A stretch of DNA of 64,000 bases from Haemonchus contortus (Eukaryota; Nematoda; Chromadorea; Rhabditida; Trichostrongylidae). The notes beneath the pieces are model-generated. The model was not told the origin of the DNA, ran no database searches, and worked only from the letters and a program-made list of their open reading frames with translations. Position 1 is the first letter of the stretch; each line of letters opens with the position of its first letter. Positions 25,925-38,900 of the stretch are shown here, piece by piece. A program made the position numbers and the translations under genes. Where the stretch lies: positions 24,484,272 to 24,548,271 of the forward strand of contig LS997565.1 of assembly GCA_000469685.2 (NCBI GenBank). The letters run 5' to 3'.

Positions 25925-27188
25925 TTCAAGAATACCTGAGTAAGAGAGCAGTCTACCACACATTATATTCTATCACCACATATGATTGTACACCAGGCAT
26001 TCAGTAAGCTAATCATGGTACCAGTGGTACATAGCTAGGAGTGAATAGAGAGCGTTCCGTAGTGGCAAAGGATCGGGTGTAGCCAAATACTCTCGGGCAT
26101 CAGTCTAGTCCATCTATGGAAACTAAAAGTGGAATATTACGGAACACTGGCATTCAACCTGTGTCGTCCCTCCAATCAACCACTACTATTCCTTTTGACT
26201 ATGTTATAAGCTTACCGCTAGTACTCTGCGATGCCAGTATCTTGCGGAGTAACTGAAATCAAATAGTCACACCAGGACATTTCTGTGTAACTCGGTATGA
26301 CATATATTTACTATGACACACCACATTGATGCACCAATTTGTTTCCTGTGCTCGGTTCATAGCAGAATCTCCTATTCAAGGAACTCGATTCACGCTTAGT
26401 GCCGGTTATCTCGCATGAGTCACTTGTTCTATGATAAATCGAGCGGAAGAGAGCGGTTGTTAGAACCAGAAGAAGTCGATTCCTTGAAAGGAATCTTCTG
26501 CGTTCAGGTTAGCGAAAGTTAGGCAGCTGGTATGATATCTTGGGGTAATCCCAGTTCGTAGTTTCACTTTAAAGAAGCATAACCATACTGAGAACTCATT
26601 GAATCACTCCCTCTCACTCTCTCGAACATCACTGAAACGCTTCTGGATTTTCAATAAGGGACATACATATGCCAGTCTACAGCCCGAGGCATCAGCGCAA
26701 AGGTAGACGTTAGATCCGATCTTTCAATAGTTCTAAGAGTAGCGGCTTCGATATCTCCCTGCCATGGACGGTCATGCACAGACGGTTCATCAAATCATTC
26801 CGCTGTTTCCTTTTCTTCTTTCTTATTTCCTAACGCTATCCGCTAACGCCTTCCTCTTCGAAAATTTCCAATGCACTTTTTGTAGTTGATTTTATTTTGA
26901 TCTGTTTTACGGGACTATTCCTTTACCGTTACTTTGTTCTTTAGAAGTTCGATTTCTTTCGAAAATTTCCAAAAAACATGCCCCCCAGTCGAGTCAAGGT
27001 ATGCTATGGAAATGGGACAGGGCCAGGAGTTGAAAGGGAATAGTAACGAATTTCACAAGATTGATCGATTCAAAAAAAGGAAACAGAGAGAATTAGCTGT
27101 GGACATTATGTTTCAGATCTGCGATAACTATTCCTTTTCCTACTACTAAAGGTTCACTTTACGATGAAATCGGTGTCTGAGATTTCTC
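25925..27188. other. Unassigned
   Basis: No gene or repeat recognised with confidence. Confidence 0.3.
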
Positions 27189-27400
27189 TTAAGAACCTGT
27201 GACCTCCCTGCCACTAACCGAGATGGGGGGAGAGGCAAACTTAAACTGACAATTCAAGAAAATTATTCTACTTTGAGAAGATTTTAGAAAAATTGTTATT
27301 TTATAAATTTTCGGACTCATTATGAGTGAGCCCTTGGAAAATCTCATAGCTGATGAACTAAGCAGACATTGCAAGATTCTCTTCCCTTCTTCACATCCAT

Positions 27401-27883
27401 TTACTTTTTCTCGCGATTCTTTTTCCCATCCCTCTTTTTCCCATTGACCCCATCCCATGCATCCCACGATATGACTTGACATAGTCTGTAAAATGGAAAT
27501 GAAGCGAGGTTGGTAGACTTTTCGGAATGGCGATCCCGCGATTGTCTCACATCGAACCTAGACCACAGAGAATGAACTAGACAGGTGTTGATAAATTTTA
27601 CTTCCGTTCCTCTGTTCCGTTCTACGTGTGCCCTCTCCGCGAGCGAGCGCCAAGACCCATAAACACTCTTCGAAGATTTATGTGCAGCCATCGTTACCGG
27701 CGGAAGTAAAATGTCGGAGCAGGCTTCGCAACGTGCCTTTCCGTCAATAAATCTTTGTCCGTCTGTAACCGCTCCGAAGGTTGCTGTGCACCTTTGACAG
27801 TTCATTTGATGAGATGTTTTGCATATGGGACATTGCGTGTTCCGCCTATTTTTGTGTACTATACGTGCATGAACAGAAAACAA
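27401..27883 (-). CDS. Candidate Cys-rich exon, unknown product
   Basis: A 160-codon - strand frame that I do not recognise. Near its start it has a zinc-binding-like spacing: QCPICK, HQMNCQRC, then RCEAC about 20 residues on (CxxC...H...CxxC...CxxC). This is followed by a basic stretch (SSKSVYGSWRSLAERAHVERN) and a low-complexity lysine-rich tail that is probably not coding. A plausible donor follows ILLPP (GTAACG), and an AATAG before GCGGAACACG could be the acceptor, giving a real exon of about 130 bp. No partner exons were found. A single exon of a host gene or a pseudogene are both possible. Confidence 0.3.
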   Translation of the reverse strand: MFSVHARIVHKNRRNTQCPICKTSHQMNCQRCTATFGAVTDGQRFIDGKARCEACSDILLPPVTMAAHKSSKSVYGSWRSLAERAHVERNRGTEVKFINTCLVHSLWSRFDVRQSRDRHSEKSTNLASFPFYRLCQVISWDAWDGVNGKKRDGKKNREKK

Positions 27884-28204
27884 AACAAGAGTGGATCAGG
27901 CGCAAGGATATAATTAGCCCGTTCCAAAACTATTGTTTCGAAACGTAGTTTGTCTGGGATGGTCGTACTGCAAAATGCTCTAAGATTCACTAGCGAAGCC
28001 TGCTAGATTCGCTACTGATTGAACATATCGAGGTCTTTATTATAACTTCGCCAGACCATACCTTGGAGAAAGTTCAGACAGCTGGAAAGTGCTTTGGGTT
28101 TCTGGAAAGAGGGAAAGAACAAGATTTGCACAGTGGGTGACTGGACAGTATATGAATTCGGCGGAAATTTGGAAGAACAACTTCTATTTTGGATCAGTAT
28201 AGGT

Positions 28205-28600
28205 ACCAATTCTTACTATATATGAACCACAAATGTCTGTATGTTTGTATGTCTGTTTCACCGTAACTATCTTATCACTATCACTGTATCTAGGGCGTCG
28301 AAACACGTGGAACAGCTCAGACAGGTTGGAACAAGTGGGGACTGGGGATGAACAAGTGGAGAATGAGCCAAACTCCTTGGGTGCACGTGATCTAAGCTAG
28401 GCTCCGCCCATTAGGGGCGGAGCTTGCAAGAATAGTGTAGTTCGCGGTAAATCTGTAACTCCTTTGCTCCTGAGCGTAGAGTACTCAAATTTGGCAGAGA
28501 TGTAGGTGGCGAGATGGGAAACCAATGGTAGATGACCGGTGTAGACTCCGCCCACTGGGGGCCGGGTTTCCTCGAAAATAGTCACTTGGAAAGAGATGCC
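28205..28600 (+). repeat. Helitron-like short copy with satellite units
   Basis: Starts TCTTACTATATATGAACC at 28211, then TGTCTGTATG-type microsatellite, a GTCGAAACACGTGGAA segment, GGCTCCGCCCATTAGGGGC, TCTGTAACTCC, CTCAAATTTGGCAGAG and ACTCCGCCCACTGGGG. This is the same order as the larger blocks. Confidence 0.6.
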
Positions 28601-31354
28601 AAAATGCATAAAAATTGGGTGTCAATGGAAATGCTGTTAATTAGCCACATTTTTCTTGTACAGTGAAAAGTAACAGCGATCTTCAACACTATCTTTAAGC
28701 CTGCCAACCACCATTCTTTAGAAACATTTTACAAGATAATCTCATAGCGAGCTAATGATAGATGTCAGATCGAGCTTGCCTATCCTCGAAGGCACAGTTC
28801 ACGTTCGAATAGTTCTGACAATGGGATTTCACTCTTGGATGAATCTCAATATAGCCTAAGGGATGCAGTTGCGTCGAAAAACGGCCAGTACGTAATAAGA
28901 GCCCTAAAACCGGCTTAGCCGATATACACACCCAACGCGGGCCAGTTCTTAAGCGTTGTAGAATCTGCAGAGGTTGCACCATTTGCACCGGGGAACACAC
29001 CCGGACACAAGTGGCTTTCAGCATCCAGCTCTATGCCATGGCGCGCGCTCTCAAACAGCTCATCCGAATATTCCTTCCATACAACCTTCTTTTCTTCTCT
29101 GAAGTCTTATGGTTGAGTCAGAATGTTTTCTTCAAGCCTTCCAAGATTGTCTATGTTATATTTCTCCAAGCACGCCGATTTCAGCATTTCCTTGCCAATT
29201 TTACACTATTCCAGGCCATTTTTCTATAACTCGTCCAAAACGGGATACCCCAAAAGTATCGTGAACTTTCCCTTCAAAATCTGTAACCACAGAGCAGTTT
29301 GTGTTATGGCAAGCGCTAAATTGCCTTAATGTAAGCCAATGTCCGAATGCCGGTTGATACGATCAGGAGCGGCTATAAAAGTTGAATCCTCCTACGTGAA
29401 ACTGTCTTTATAAAGAGATGCTGTCTTTTCTGTTCATAATCATCAGTTTCAGTGAAATTCTCTTTATTTTATTCGACTGCTTCTCTGCTTGAGCCTGAAC
29501 CTTTTGAATAAGTTCCACCTTCTATCTACTCAAGAGATTGTTTATTCTGGTGATGAATGGCTTCACCCAACTGGGATATAATCACGCATGGGTTCGAGTC
29601 AGTTACTTGGAAAACTGTTTCAAATAACATATTCTGTCAAACCTGGATTTATCATCGAAAGGGGGCAGGTACCTCAGTAAATACACTTTTAGGAGGGCGC
29701 TAGTGGCCTACTAGTACTAGCATGACCCAATTCCTCTCTGACTCACAAAGTCCTTTCTCACTCACAAGGCGAATTATTAACAAGAATAAAAACTCTTCTC
29801 GCTCTGCCATGGTGAGGTCGGCCCTTACCTTCACTCAGCCTCAATTGAATATTACAAAACATGCGAGCCAACACCCGGTGGCATTAGTTCCCTAAACAAT
29901 CTCTCAATCATGCAGAACATCCCGTAAATGTCAGTGTTTTGACATGTATCAGAGCTAATGCCATCTGCAGGACAAAAAGCGATTGGACTTCTTTCATGGA
30001 TTGCTTGCATTCAACCCTAGTGCACAAAGGCTTACCAATCGCCTGCACTAGCCTTTTATCAAATACTGGGCTACGATTACGTCGCACCACACCTGTGTGT
30101 ACAAAGAGCGGCGACAGAGCTGCTACAGGGCATTACGTTTCTCGTTTTGCTCCATGTTTCTGCTTTTTAATGTGTTTTTGTGAGTAAAGCCTTATTTCTG
30201 AGAACCTAGCCATGCTAGTCATGCCGGAATAAAAAAACACTCGAATTTCCGAGCATATTTGTGATGTCTCCGCATTCAATTTTCAGCTCCGTGGCTCGCA
30301 AAATTCAATTTCACCTGCCGCCATGCAATTGAGCGCGGCTTTTTAAGTAGGTGGCCGGCCGTAACTTTACCCGTTTTAGAAGTGGCTTTTCGTGCAAGGA
30401 ATTTCAGTTCTTCATAGGTTTCTTTCGAGTCAGTGATGACAGATTCTAAAAGAGATGGCTTGTGTTGAAGTTGACTGTTATGTTTCGGAAAGTAACAGCA
30501 TGATGAGTGTCGTCCCTACCCATTCACAACAACTTATTCATGGCTCGGAGAAAGTGTCGCAAAATCGTTTCTTCCTTGAAAGAAGCTATCGAAAAGAAAA
30601 CCTGTGCTCTGTCTGTACTCTTTCCTATGTATCCTGCTCCGTGATCGTAATGATGGGATTGGAATGATCACTTCATTGTACTTACACTCCGACTGACCAA
30701 CCTGTTCGGCAATCCCGAAGTTTTGCTCAGAGCTCAGATAGCGTCGCTGAAGTAATTCGCCCTATCGGGTCCCAAGATGAAAATGACGTCAAATGCCCCC
30801 TCACGATTGAACGGATGAAATTTTTTATTCGACGTCAGATTCTCATCTACTCAAATTGGTAATTTTCCCGTATCCTGCACATCACAAAACAATCTCTTCT
30901 TTACGAAGGCCCATTCCAGTACTAGCATCCATTATTGATAAGCAGTATTACACAGGATTTTGATGAATTCACCTGAAGGAATACCATGAATCCGCTCTAC
31001 AAAGTTAGCTATGTAAGCAAAACTCAATGAGTTGTACATCGTGATTGTATGTAGCATGTAGAAAATAAGCGAATTTGCATTCTGCTTAAGAGCGAGCAAT
31101 GGCTATGAGAAGGCAATGCCTGGGAACGAGGAATAAATACGCAACAGTTTATGAACTGTTTGGAGTACACGAGACTTTGGTGAGGTAAGGTCAGAGATCA
31201 AAGTCACCAGAGTCAGAAAAACGAATGGCTAAAACTATACCTCTAGTGGTCATGGGCATCAACGAGCATAAATCTAAAGGGCCGATAAACAAATCACAGC
31301 AATAGCGACAACTTTTATCTCAACCTCACTTGCTCGTGAGTGCTTGTTGGCAAG
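28601..31354. other. Unassigned
   Basis: No gene recognised. A 17-bp word at 28788-28804 (GAAGGCACAGTTCACGT) matches the inverted arm at 21447-21463. Several short open frames have no domain. Confidence 0.3.
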
Positions 31355-31480
31355 CATGGGGTAGTGGCAAGTGGTGCACACTCCAGACGTATGGTCCGAG
31401 GACCGGATCCTGTATCGATACTCAACGGTTTCTGATGAATTCGCTTGGTCCCTCACCGACCAGATCGATCGCTATGAAGG
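31355..31480 (+). repeat. SINE-like dispersed repeat, 5' part
   Basis: GTAGTGGCAAGTGG, GTCCGAGGACCGGATCC and ATCGATACTC line up with the copies at 19795 and 38640. Confidence 0.45.
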
Positions 31481-34400
31481 GAAAGGCCTTAATTCTAGTA
31501 GAAGGGTACGGCACCCGCCTCGAAACCAATACTGTTTACCGTGGGAATTCGAGGAGAAGTACCGCCACCTGACTGGTTGATACTAGGCTTGTCCGTTGGG
31601 ACAAAAAACACTGGACTGCCCATTGGTTGGCAATTCATTGTTCAGGCCACATGAGCATTCAAACTGCCACTACGTTCACTAATGGAAGTCGAATGAAAAA
31701 ATCGGGATTGATTGACGGCAAAGCTTTGTATTTCATCATTTTTAGTTTCTAGCGGAAAATACCTCTACTTGTCCACCTCCCCAACCTTGACGAGCTGGGT
31801 GGTTGTATTCAGTTGGAATTTTTATTCCATGGATAATGATTAACGGTACCTCGGACGCCAACGAATTATGTCAGTGGAGCGCATAAAAGTTGGATCACAC
31901 GGTTAGGCAAGCATATCCTTTGTGTTCTACGAAGCACAATGTTTTTGATGCGAATCCGCATCGACAGAAACGAAGCAGCGGTTTGCCGACCCCATTGCTC
32001 CCGAGCTTTTTCGCCTCTCCTTCCATCCTTCTGAGGTCCTTCGTGGTGCTCAGAACCCGTCGGTTACTCAGTAATCTTCGCAATGAGTCGCAACTGCTCC
32101 GTATTCAAACCCTCATTCATGTTTCGAATGCGCCACAAATGAGTCCAAGTAAACAGTCTCAAACTTACTATTCCGGTATTTCCCATTCTTCCCGTAAATG
32201 GCTTATTTTTTAGCAACGATGCTAAACCCCAGTTCTCAATCGAACAGGAACCCGGAAACCTCATCTTGCCCTTCATACTTTGTGCTTCAACAGAAACATC
32301 ACCAAGAATGGCAGTAAACACACTCGTTACAGAAGTTTTTCTCTTGACATTCTTTATAACCTAGAAGATTCGAAATGTGAACGTCATCTGGAAGTTCCCT
32401 TCACAAATGCAGGTCCCAACGAGAACCAAGGTTTCTACTCCAAATAATCTCGTCCGAGCATCCTCGTTGTCGTTATAACTTCGCCTAAATTCAGAAGTGA
32501 CTAGTTTCAAATTGACTTCGTGTATTGAGATTTCTGCTTTTCGTTTCCTTCACCATCAAAGAACTACTCAGTGTTCACATTCAAGCACTACACCTTCGGA
32601 AAACTTCTGGCACCAGCGTTCCACTGAATCCGGTAATGCAACTGTTTTTATTTTTGGTGCCACTTTCTTTGCCACTCATTTCTCTCAAGTGATGTCGTCG
32701 TATGGAGTTCCAAACACTCTCCTAAAATGGCAAACGGAACTCAAACGGAATTTCTCGGAGTATCTCAATTTTTCTGCGAACGTGTTCCAGAGCAGTACAA
32801 AACAGCATTTCGTTCTTTTTGTAGGATCTGCTCCTGACAGAAAAGCGCCTCATATGCCTCGGTAACCGTTTTTCTCGTTGCACTTCTCATATTTACGGGG
32901 CACTTTTTCTTTCCCAGATCCTTTCAATGATAAGGATAATTCCGATTGATAATTCCGAAATAACTGTAATTACGCGCCGTCACACCAATTCAAGTGCATA
33001 TATTGACAGCGATTTTTCTGCTTCTTTTTCAGCTTCAAATAAGAATTTGTCTTGTTGAAAGTAAAAGAACTCTAGAGAGCATAAAACCACAAGAATGGTA
33101 GTGTAGGACAATCGCCATGACACTATATAAAGGGTGTTCAACAGGTAACCACTAAGCTCATAACTTTCTGTATTCAGGCATCCACAAAAGATTTCTCGAA
33201 GTCTTTGAGTATACAGTTTTTCGTGTATCCACACTTTTGATGACGTGCAAAACGCCGCGAGGGATGTTCCGGATGTCAAGTGTGAATGCACCTTGGAGTG
33301 ACAAGGGACTCTCCCAATATCAGTAGTAGAATAAACTTTATCATCGAATAGGTACTCTGATAGGTGGTACTACAAATACTCCGAACCTGGCTCATCAGCT
33401 GTGGGTGACAGTACCGAGGGTCATATATTAGCCGACAGCTAATCCGCAACCTACTTATTTCATCATTTTGGGTTTGAATAGCTGCAGTGAGCCAATGAAA
33501 AACGCTGAAAGCAGTGAAATGTATGACTTTGACCGATCCAGATGTCCTTTTCGCCGATCTTCATATTCCTCTCCTCTGAACACTAACAGCGAGAAATTGA
33601 GTGGAATCATGAAGGATGATCGCGGGTAAGAGAGTACGATCATCTATTTGTAGTATAATGGGTATGGGGTGGATCATTTATTGTACAATAAGATTGAGAA
33701 ACTATGGAATTTTATCAGTGAGTCTCCCGTCACTGCTGATAATGGGTTTGACCTTGAGTCCTGACGGGTCGAGATCAGGTCTGCAGTGGTTAGCTTATTG
33801 GTCTTGATAAAAGTATGTAGAACAGGACACAGTGTCAAATCATTAATCGTAGAGTTTTGCAGATCAGCCATTTATCATCAGATTTCAATCATTTTTTGTG
33901 AATAATTTAGTGTTTAGCATACTCTTTTTCCGTAGATCCTCAATATATTATTCGATTCTGAAAATGTAAGTGTATTGCACTTGTGCGACGACACGAATCC
34001 ATCCTTTATCACTAAGAGAGAGGTTTACTTCCCCAGAGCTCCGGAATTCTTTGATCCTTGCCTTTGCCGAGGGAAGATGGCGAATTAGTGAACGTTTGTC
34101 TACGGTTGTATAGAATTCGGTGTCGTGATGGTAGCGAATTCACAATTTCAGTAGCTATCTTGACACTTGAAATGTAGATAGAGTGCAGCAAAAGTGTGAC
34201 GCTTGTCGGGTCCACAAAATAATGGAAGGAGGGAAGTATGGGAATGACCCGTAGCCTCGCGCCCTTCCTCGACCTCTGCACATTTTATTTAAATGTCTTT
34301 GTACATCTTGCAGTTTTTTCAAGTTATCATTTCCTTCACAACAATTAACAATTAACAAATATATGCATAATCTTTATCGACAACCTACTGTCATCTATCA

Positions 34401-34612
34401 GACAATTGTGGAAGCCGCTTGCATGGAAATCCTGAGGTTTCAAGGAGGTTCACATCACCGAACGTCTTATTTTTGGTCTTTCTTATTTATTCAGATATTC
34501 GTTAGCAAAAAGATCAGGTGAAACCCTGTTGGAACCACGTCTAGCTATTACGGTGGGTAGGTCAGAAAAAGGCATCTAAAAATTCGAGGTTTCTTCTGGG
34601 TCTCCTTCGCAA
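31481..34612. other. Unassigned
   Basis: No gene, RNA or repeat that I can support. Open frames (for example 32064-32321 on -, 32497-32865 on +) show no known domain. Confidence 0.3.
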
Positions 34613-34614
34613 TA

Positions 34615-34988
34615 CAGTAGCGCTCAAAAGTCTTCTGTGAAATGCTTTGACGCTTTTATGTTCATAATTTTTTTTCTTAGTAGACCAAATCGCGCGAAAT
34701 TTGGATATGTTTAACTAGAGCATATTCCACCCTACCCAACACTATTTGACTGCGAAGCTGCAATATCCACAGATAGAACAAGGTGTTCGTTGCGGTAGCA
34801 GATTTTGCTAAAACTACAGGTGTTGACGTCTGCACTTATTCGCACCTTATGTGCGTTTTTCTCATCTATTGCGTTCGGCATTACCGCTACATATAGAAAT
34901 TTCGCATGATTAGATCCAGTAGGAAAGGAGTTACGAATGAAATGTACGGCTGAAGAACCATTGCACCGAAAACTTTTGAGCGCTACTG
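34615..34988. mobile_element. TA-flanked MITE (Tc1/mariner type)
   Basis: A 374-bp segment with a perfect 17-bp terminal inverted repeat (CAGTAGCGCTCAAAAGT), flanked by TA at 34613-34614 and 34989-34990. No transposase is inside; the - strand frame across it is not recognised. The CAGT start and TA target point to a Tc1-like source. Confidence 0.8.
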
Positions 34989-34990
34989 TA

Positions 34991-36579
34991 TGTGGGTGAG
35001 TATTGCCATGGAGAAGGCAAGCTTTCCACTGTTCTCTCCTACAGCTGCAACAACGCCGCCGATCCGAGCACAGTAGGCTTCGGCGATGACAATTCAGTTG
35101 TTTGATGACGACAATCCAGAGCGAACGACCCCTCCCGAATTCCACTGAACGTTAAGCATTGTCTTCTTAGGTTGAAGTTTTGGTTTGGGGTTGAAATTCC
35201 ATGTCTTCAGTACCGTCTGGCTTTACATGAGGGTCGATCTCGATCGATTTTTCTATTTTCATGCTCTGACGAAGGCGAAGAGGCCGGAGTTCCAGCACAA
35301 TAAAGCTTGAAATCTTGAAATTGCTAAAAAGGCATATACACACAACTTGAACTCTTGGCAAGATTGAAAGAAAGCCGATCATAGTCTTTGCTTCAGTGAT
35401 CGTTTTATAATGATTTTTCGTTTTTGGACGCCGGCTATATCACGTTGTCTCCACAGCCTGGTTGCTCTCAGTGGAGAAAAGCAGAATTGTGGACCTTGCT
35501 CAAAGAAAGGGCAGCTGAAGTGCTACCATAAGAAGCTAATCTTGTCGCGTGTACGTTAGCACTACGAAAGGTGGCTTTAGTTGCCAATTATGGCTGTCTA
35601 CAATCCCTCAAGGATCTTTGAACTGTGCGAAAGCAAACGAATCGGACGGTTGCTCGTACAGCATGTGGGGCTGCTCTCTCCGTCGGACTGTGTTGGAACA
35701 TTAGTTCTCAAGCAACTGGTGTAATTTTGTATCAGCACCACCGATGCAATACATCCTGCTCGTCTTTTGCTGGAAAAGTATCTGGAGAAACGGACATCTC
35801 TCTCAGACCTGAAGGAAGCCTTCTATCGTGGAGTTATATGGTATACTCTGCGGGAGCAGGGGTTCTCGAAGAACTGTTTAAGTGGTTGCGCATACACTTC
35901 CCGAATCCAATCAATCGAGCGCAGAGCAGAAAGCACTTCTTCACCATCCCCGTACACTAAGCTTCCTCACTGTTATTCCTTGTTGCCATAAATGTCATCT
36001 CAGGAGTTTTCTTTGGTGAGCATTACGCTCTATGGATAAAGAAGTGTCGCCATGCCGACAACGTATTGTTCGTTTGCGAAGCAAAGAAGTACTCGAGCAA
36101 AAGGGCAAGTTTGCTCGACCGTATGGCGCTGTTCCGATTCCTGCTGGACGGCAAAAATGCTGCGCACACAACCACGAAGTTAAATGAGCACGGCACTATT
36201 ACGATTGAAGGCACTGAGTTTCCGCGTACCCCGAGTTTATTAAGTCAGCAGTTGCGTCTGATCTCCTGAGTCAGTTCGCGGTGAGTGCAGTTTGGTTTCA
36301 ATAGCATTCGATGACTGGTGTTCCCTGCGATAAAAACTACCTTGGAGCCTCAAATCAAAGACCTTCAGGACCGTCATACGAACCGTCGCGATATATTTTG
36401 CGTCGTACTGGCCTGTGATTAGAAAAGTCAAAGCACTCCCCGAAGGGATGGAAACGAAAATGCTGAGATGGACGGCTACCGTTTAGTCCACATTTCCAAC
36501 GGTGTAATGAAGAAGCGCTGAGAATGCTGATAAAATGCCCTGAAGGAGAAGGACTGGGGTGACGATCTGTTTTTTCAAC
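34991..36579. other. Unassigned
   Basis: Open, somewhat coding-like frames at 35590-35990 and 36023-36269 (+) have no recognised domain. They may be decayed mobile DNA. Confidence 0.25.
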
Positions 36580-38260
36580 ACATCAACGCTCGCATCGGAT
36601 GCGTGTATAGAAGATCTGTTGACGAAAGTTAAGAAGATGGAGCACGATACCGTTCGGTTGACGAGACGAGAGTGAGACGATTGCCCGCTGCATGCCGTTT
36701 TCAAGACTGGAGAAGAACTTTTATATGGTTCATGCGACGCTTACGCGCCGACGGTACCTTCATCTATACGCACTTGGCCATGAATATCGATTCGTACGAA
36801 AGCTTGACAACCCGAATCAAATGCCTGTGGTTGGCGATACGTGGCTCAACACCAGCTATGAAAGTATTCGGTGTCTACATACCAACATCAAATCACGAAG
36901 AGGGGCTGGAGCCATTTCTATTAACCTGTAAAATTTCTCCAGGGAGCACCATATTTCTTTAATGTCGTCGGTGATTTCAACGCTGAATTGGCTCTAGAAG
37001 AACGGCTGATAAGCCAAATATCGCGAAACACGGATCGGATTGGATTAAGCAGGGTGAAAGATGTCCGAATTTGTCATGTTAAGCCACGCTGCTCATGAAA
37101 ATTTGCAGTTCTAAGAGCTTTCTTATTTGCGACCGACATGGGAGCCACCTGGTAGACAGTTCTATAACGAAATAGACCACGTCATCTTCAATCGGAAATT
37201 TTGCCTAACTGACGTTGATGTTGTTCCGAAGTTCTACGCGAGATCAGACTATTGCCTATTCGTGCTAGATTTTGTTTTTAAGTGCGTGCAGAGAGTCTTC
37301 GAAGCATGGAAAACGAAACCTGACGATCTGTATCAACTGGGACCACTTCGCTCCTGTCGCGAGTTCCTATGAAGACTGCAAAGTATGCAACAGGACGTCT
37401 TTACGATAGTGCTAGGATACCGGAGAGTATGCAAGTAGCCAAGAGACTATCTCATTCGGAGCTTTGAAGCAGTTACGAAAGCAAAAATCAAGAAAAGTAC
37501 GAACTTGCGAAGCTGTGCAAAAAGGCGATAAAAAAAGATCTGAAAGAGAAAAGAGCAGCATTTATAGACAAAGCTGCCCTTGCTGGAAAGAGCATTCGCG
37601 GAGTTTGCCGAAGCTTCGCCAATTACAAAACCGGGATGACTTTGCCTCGTCTCCCCGACGGAACAGTTACTGCATCTCAAAGGGTGATGAAGATGGTCAT
37701 CTACCACTTCTACTCGGATGTCTACGAAAGCCACATCTATCTGCTGATCTCCCAAGCGGCATAGATACATATGTCGTTTCTTCAATTCGTCCTTCAAAAA
37801 TTCGATATGCCATCTCCTCAATTAAGAACTGCGGCGCATGGTCCTTATAGGATCAAAATGGAACATCTGAAGAGCCTCCTATCAATTATCGTCAGGACAT
37901 CGGCTAGGCTTTTCACGAGGTACCTGTCGGGAAGCTAAGTACCTACTACATGGTGGAAAGCTAGCAATACTGTGGTGCTGTATAAGAAGAGAAATCCAGA
38001 CGATATTGGCAACTACCGCTCAATCTGCCTGCTGTCTGTGATATACGATGTTTCATACGCGTCATCCTCAACAGGATTGGCAGAATGCTTTAAGAAGGAC
38101 AGCCATGCGAGCAAGAGGGGTTTCGAAAGATCTCTCTGGCTCGCGACAGGGATGAATGGAGACGTTTCTGGCGCCCGCTCGAAGAAATCGATAATCAACG
38201 GGAGGACAGTTGATAGAGGTGATGCCACAACGTGGCAGTGCACAGTTGATTTCTGAATCC
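36580..38260 (+). pseudogene. RTE-type LINE, degenerate endonuclease and RT start
   Basis: A broken RTE retrotransposon in + orientation. An APE-type endonuclease part is seen as STPAMKVFGVYIPTSNHEE (about 36850-36905), VVGDFNAELALE (36963-37000), then TWEPPGRQFYNEIDHVIFNR and DVDVVPKFYARSDY (37130-37255). The linker reads KKAIKKDLKEKRAAFIDKAA, GKSIRGVCRSFANYKT and DGTVTASQRVMKMVIYHFYS (37525-37720). The RT begins at TVVLYKKRNPDDIGNYRSIC and LLSVIY (37968-38045), then decays after about 38130. The catalytic Asp block of RT is absent, so the copy is 3'-truncated as well as mutated. Many stops and frame changes. Confidence 0.92.
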
Positions 38261-38636
38261 TGAGTACAATCAGATGTACGTCTTTCCCCAGTGATCCTTA
38301 TGCTGTTATGTAATCGGAATCGGGTATCGTTGGCTGAGTGGAACTTGGTTGAAACGATTTCGAGAGTGAATTCCTTTTTGAGGCCTCACGATTTCTCTTG
38401 AAGCTCTTCGAATGTTTAGCTTTTATCGCACCCTTGAATCTATGGCCACTTTTTTGAGGATGGTTCTTTTAGAAGCATATTCAGATAACATAACGGCTAT
38501 CCCCTGTGAAAGCGTTTTTGATTCATCCTGTTTAAAAGTGAAATATAGGAACTAACGGAACAAGAGGTGAAGAAAGTAACTGTCGAATAGCTATTGTTTT
38601 CTGAAAGTCGTTATGATAAGGAAATTGCGAAGGGAG

Positions 38637-38900
38637 GAGCTGTAGTGGTAGGTGGCTACACTAACATGACCACGGTTCGAAGATCGAATCCTTGATTGAT
38701 ACTCGCTCGGGCCAGGCAGATTTTCCATCGCTCGACGGTTCGGAAACGTCCGGAAGATCAAAGCCCTGATTTGTGCTTCTGCCACTGCGAGCCACATATG
38801 CACTCAAAACTCCACTAGGATTCTGAACGGATGTTGAATGCCGGGGTGCACACCCAGAAGTGAGTTTGAATAAATGCCAGAGGACTTGGCACTTTATTAT
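38637..38900 (+). repeat. SINE-like dispersed repeat with B-box-like word
   Basis: GTAGTGGTAGGTGG, then GGTTCGAAGATCGAATCC (38674-38691, resembling a tRNA B box), ATTGATACTCGCTCGGGCCA, GCTTCTGCCACTG, and GGATTCTGAACGG towards the 3' end. Related copies lie at 19795 and 31355. Confidence 0.5.

Noticed and set aside
34732..35145. A 137-codon - strand gene
   Set aside because: Half of it lies inside the MITE and no domain is recognisable.
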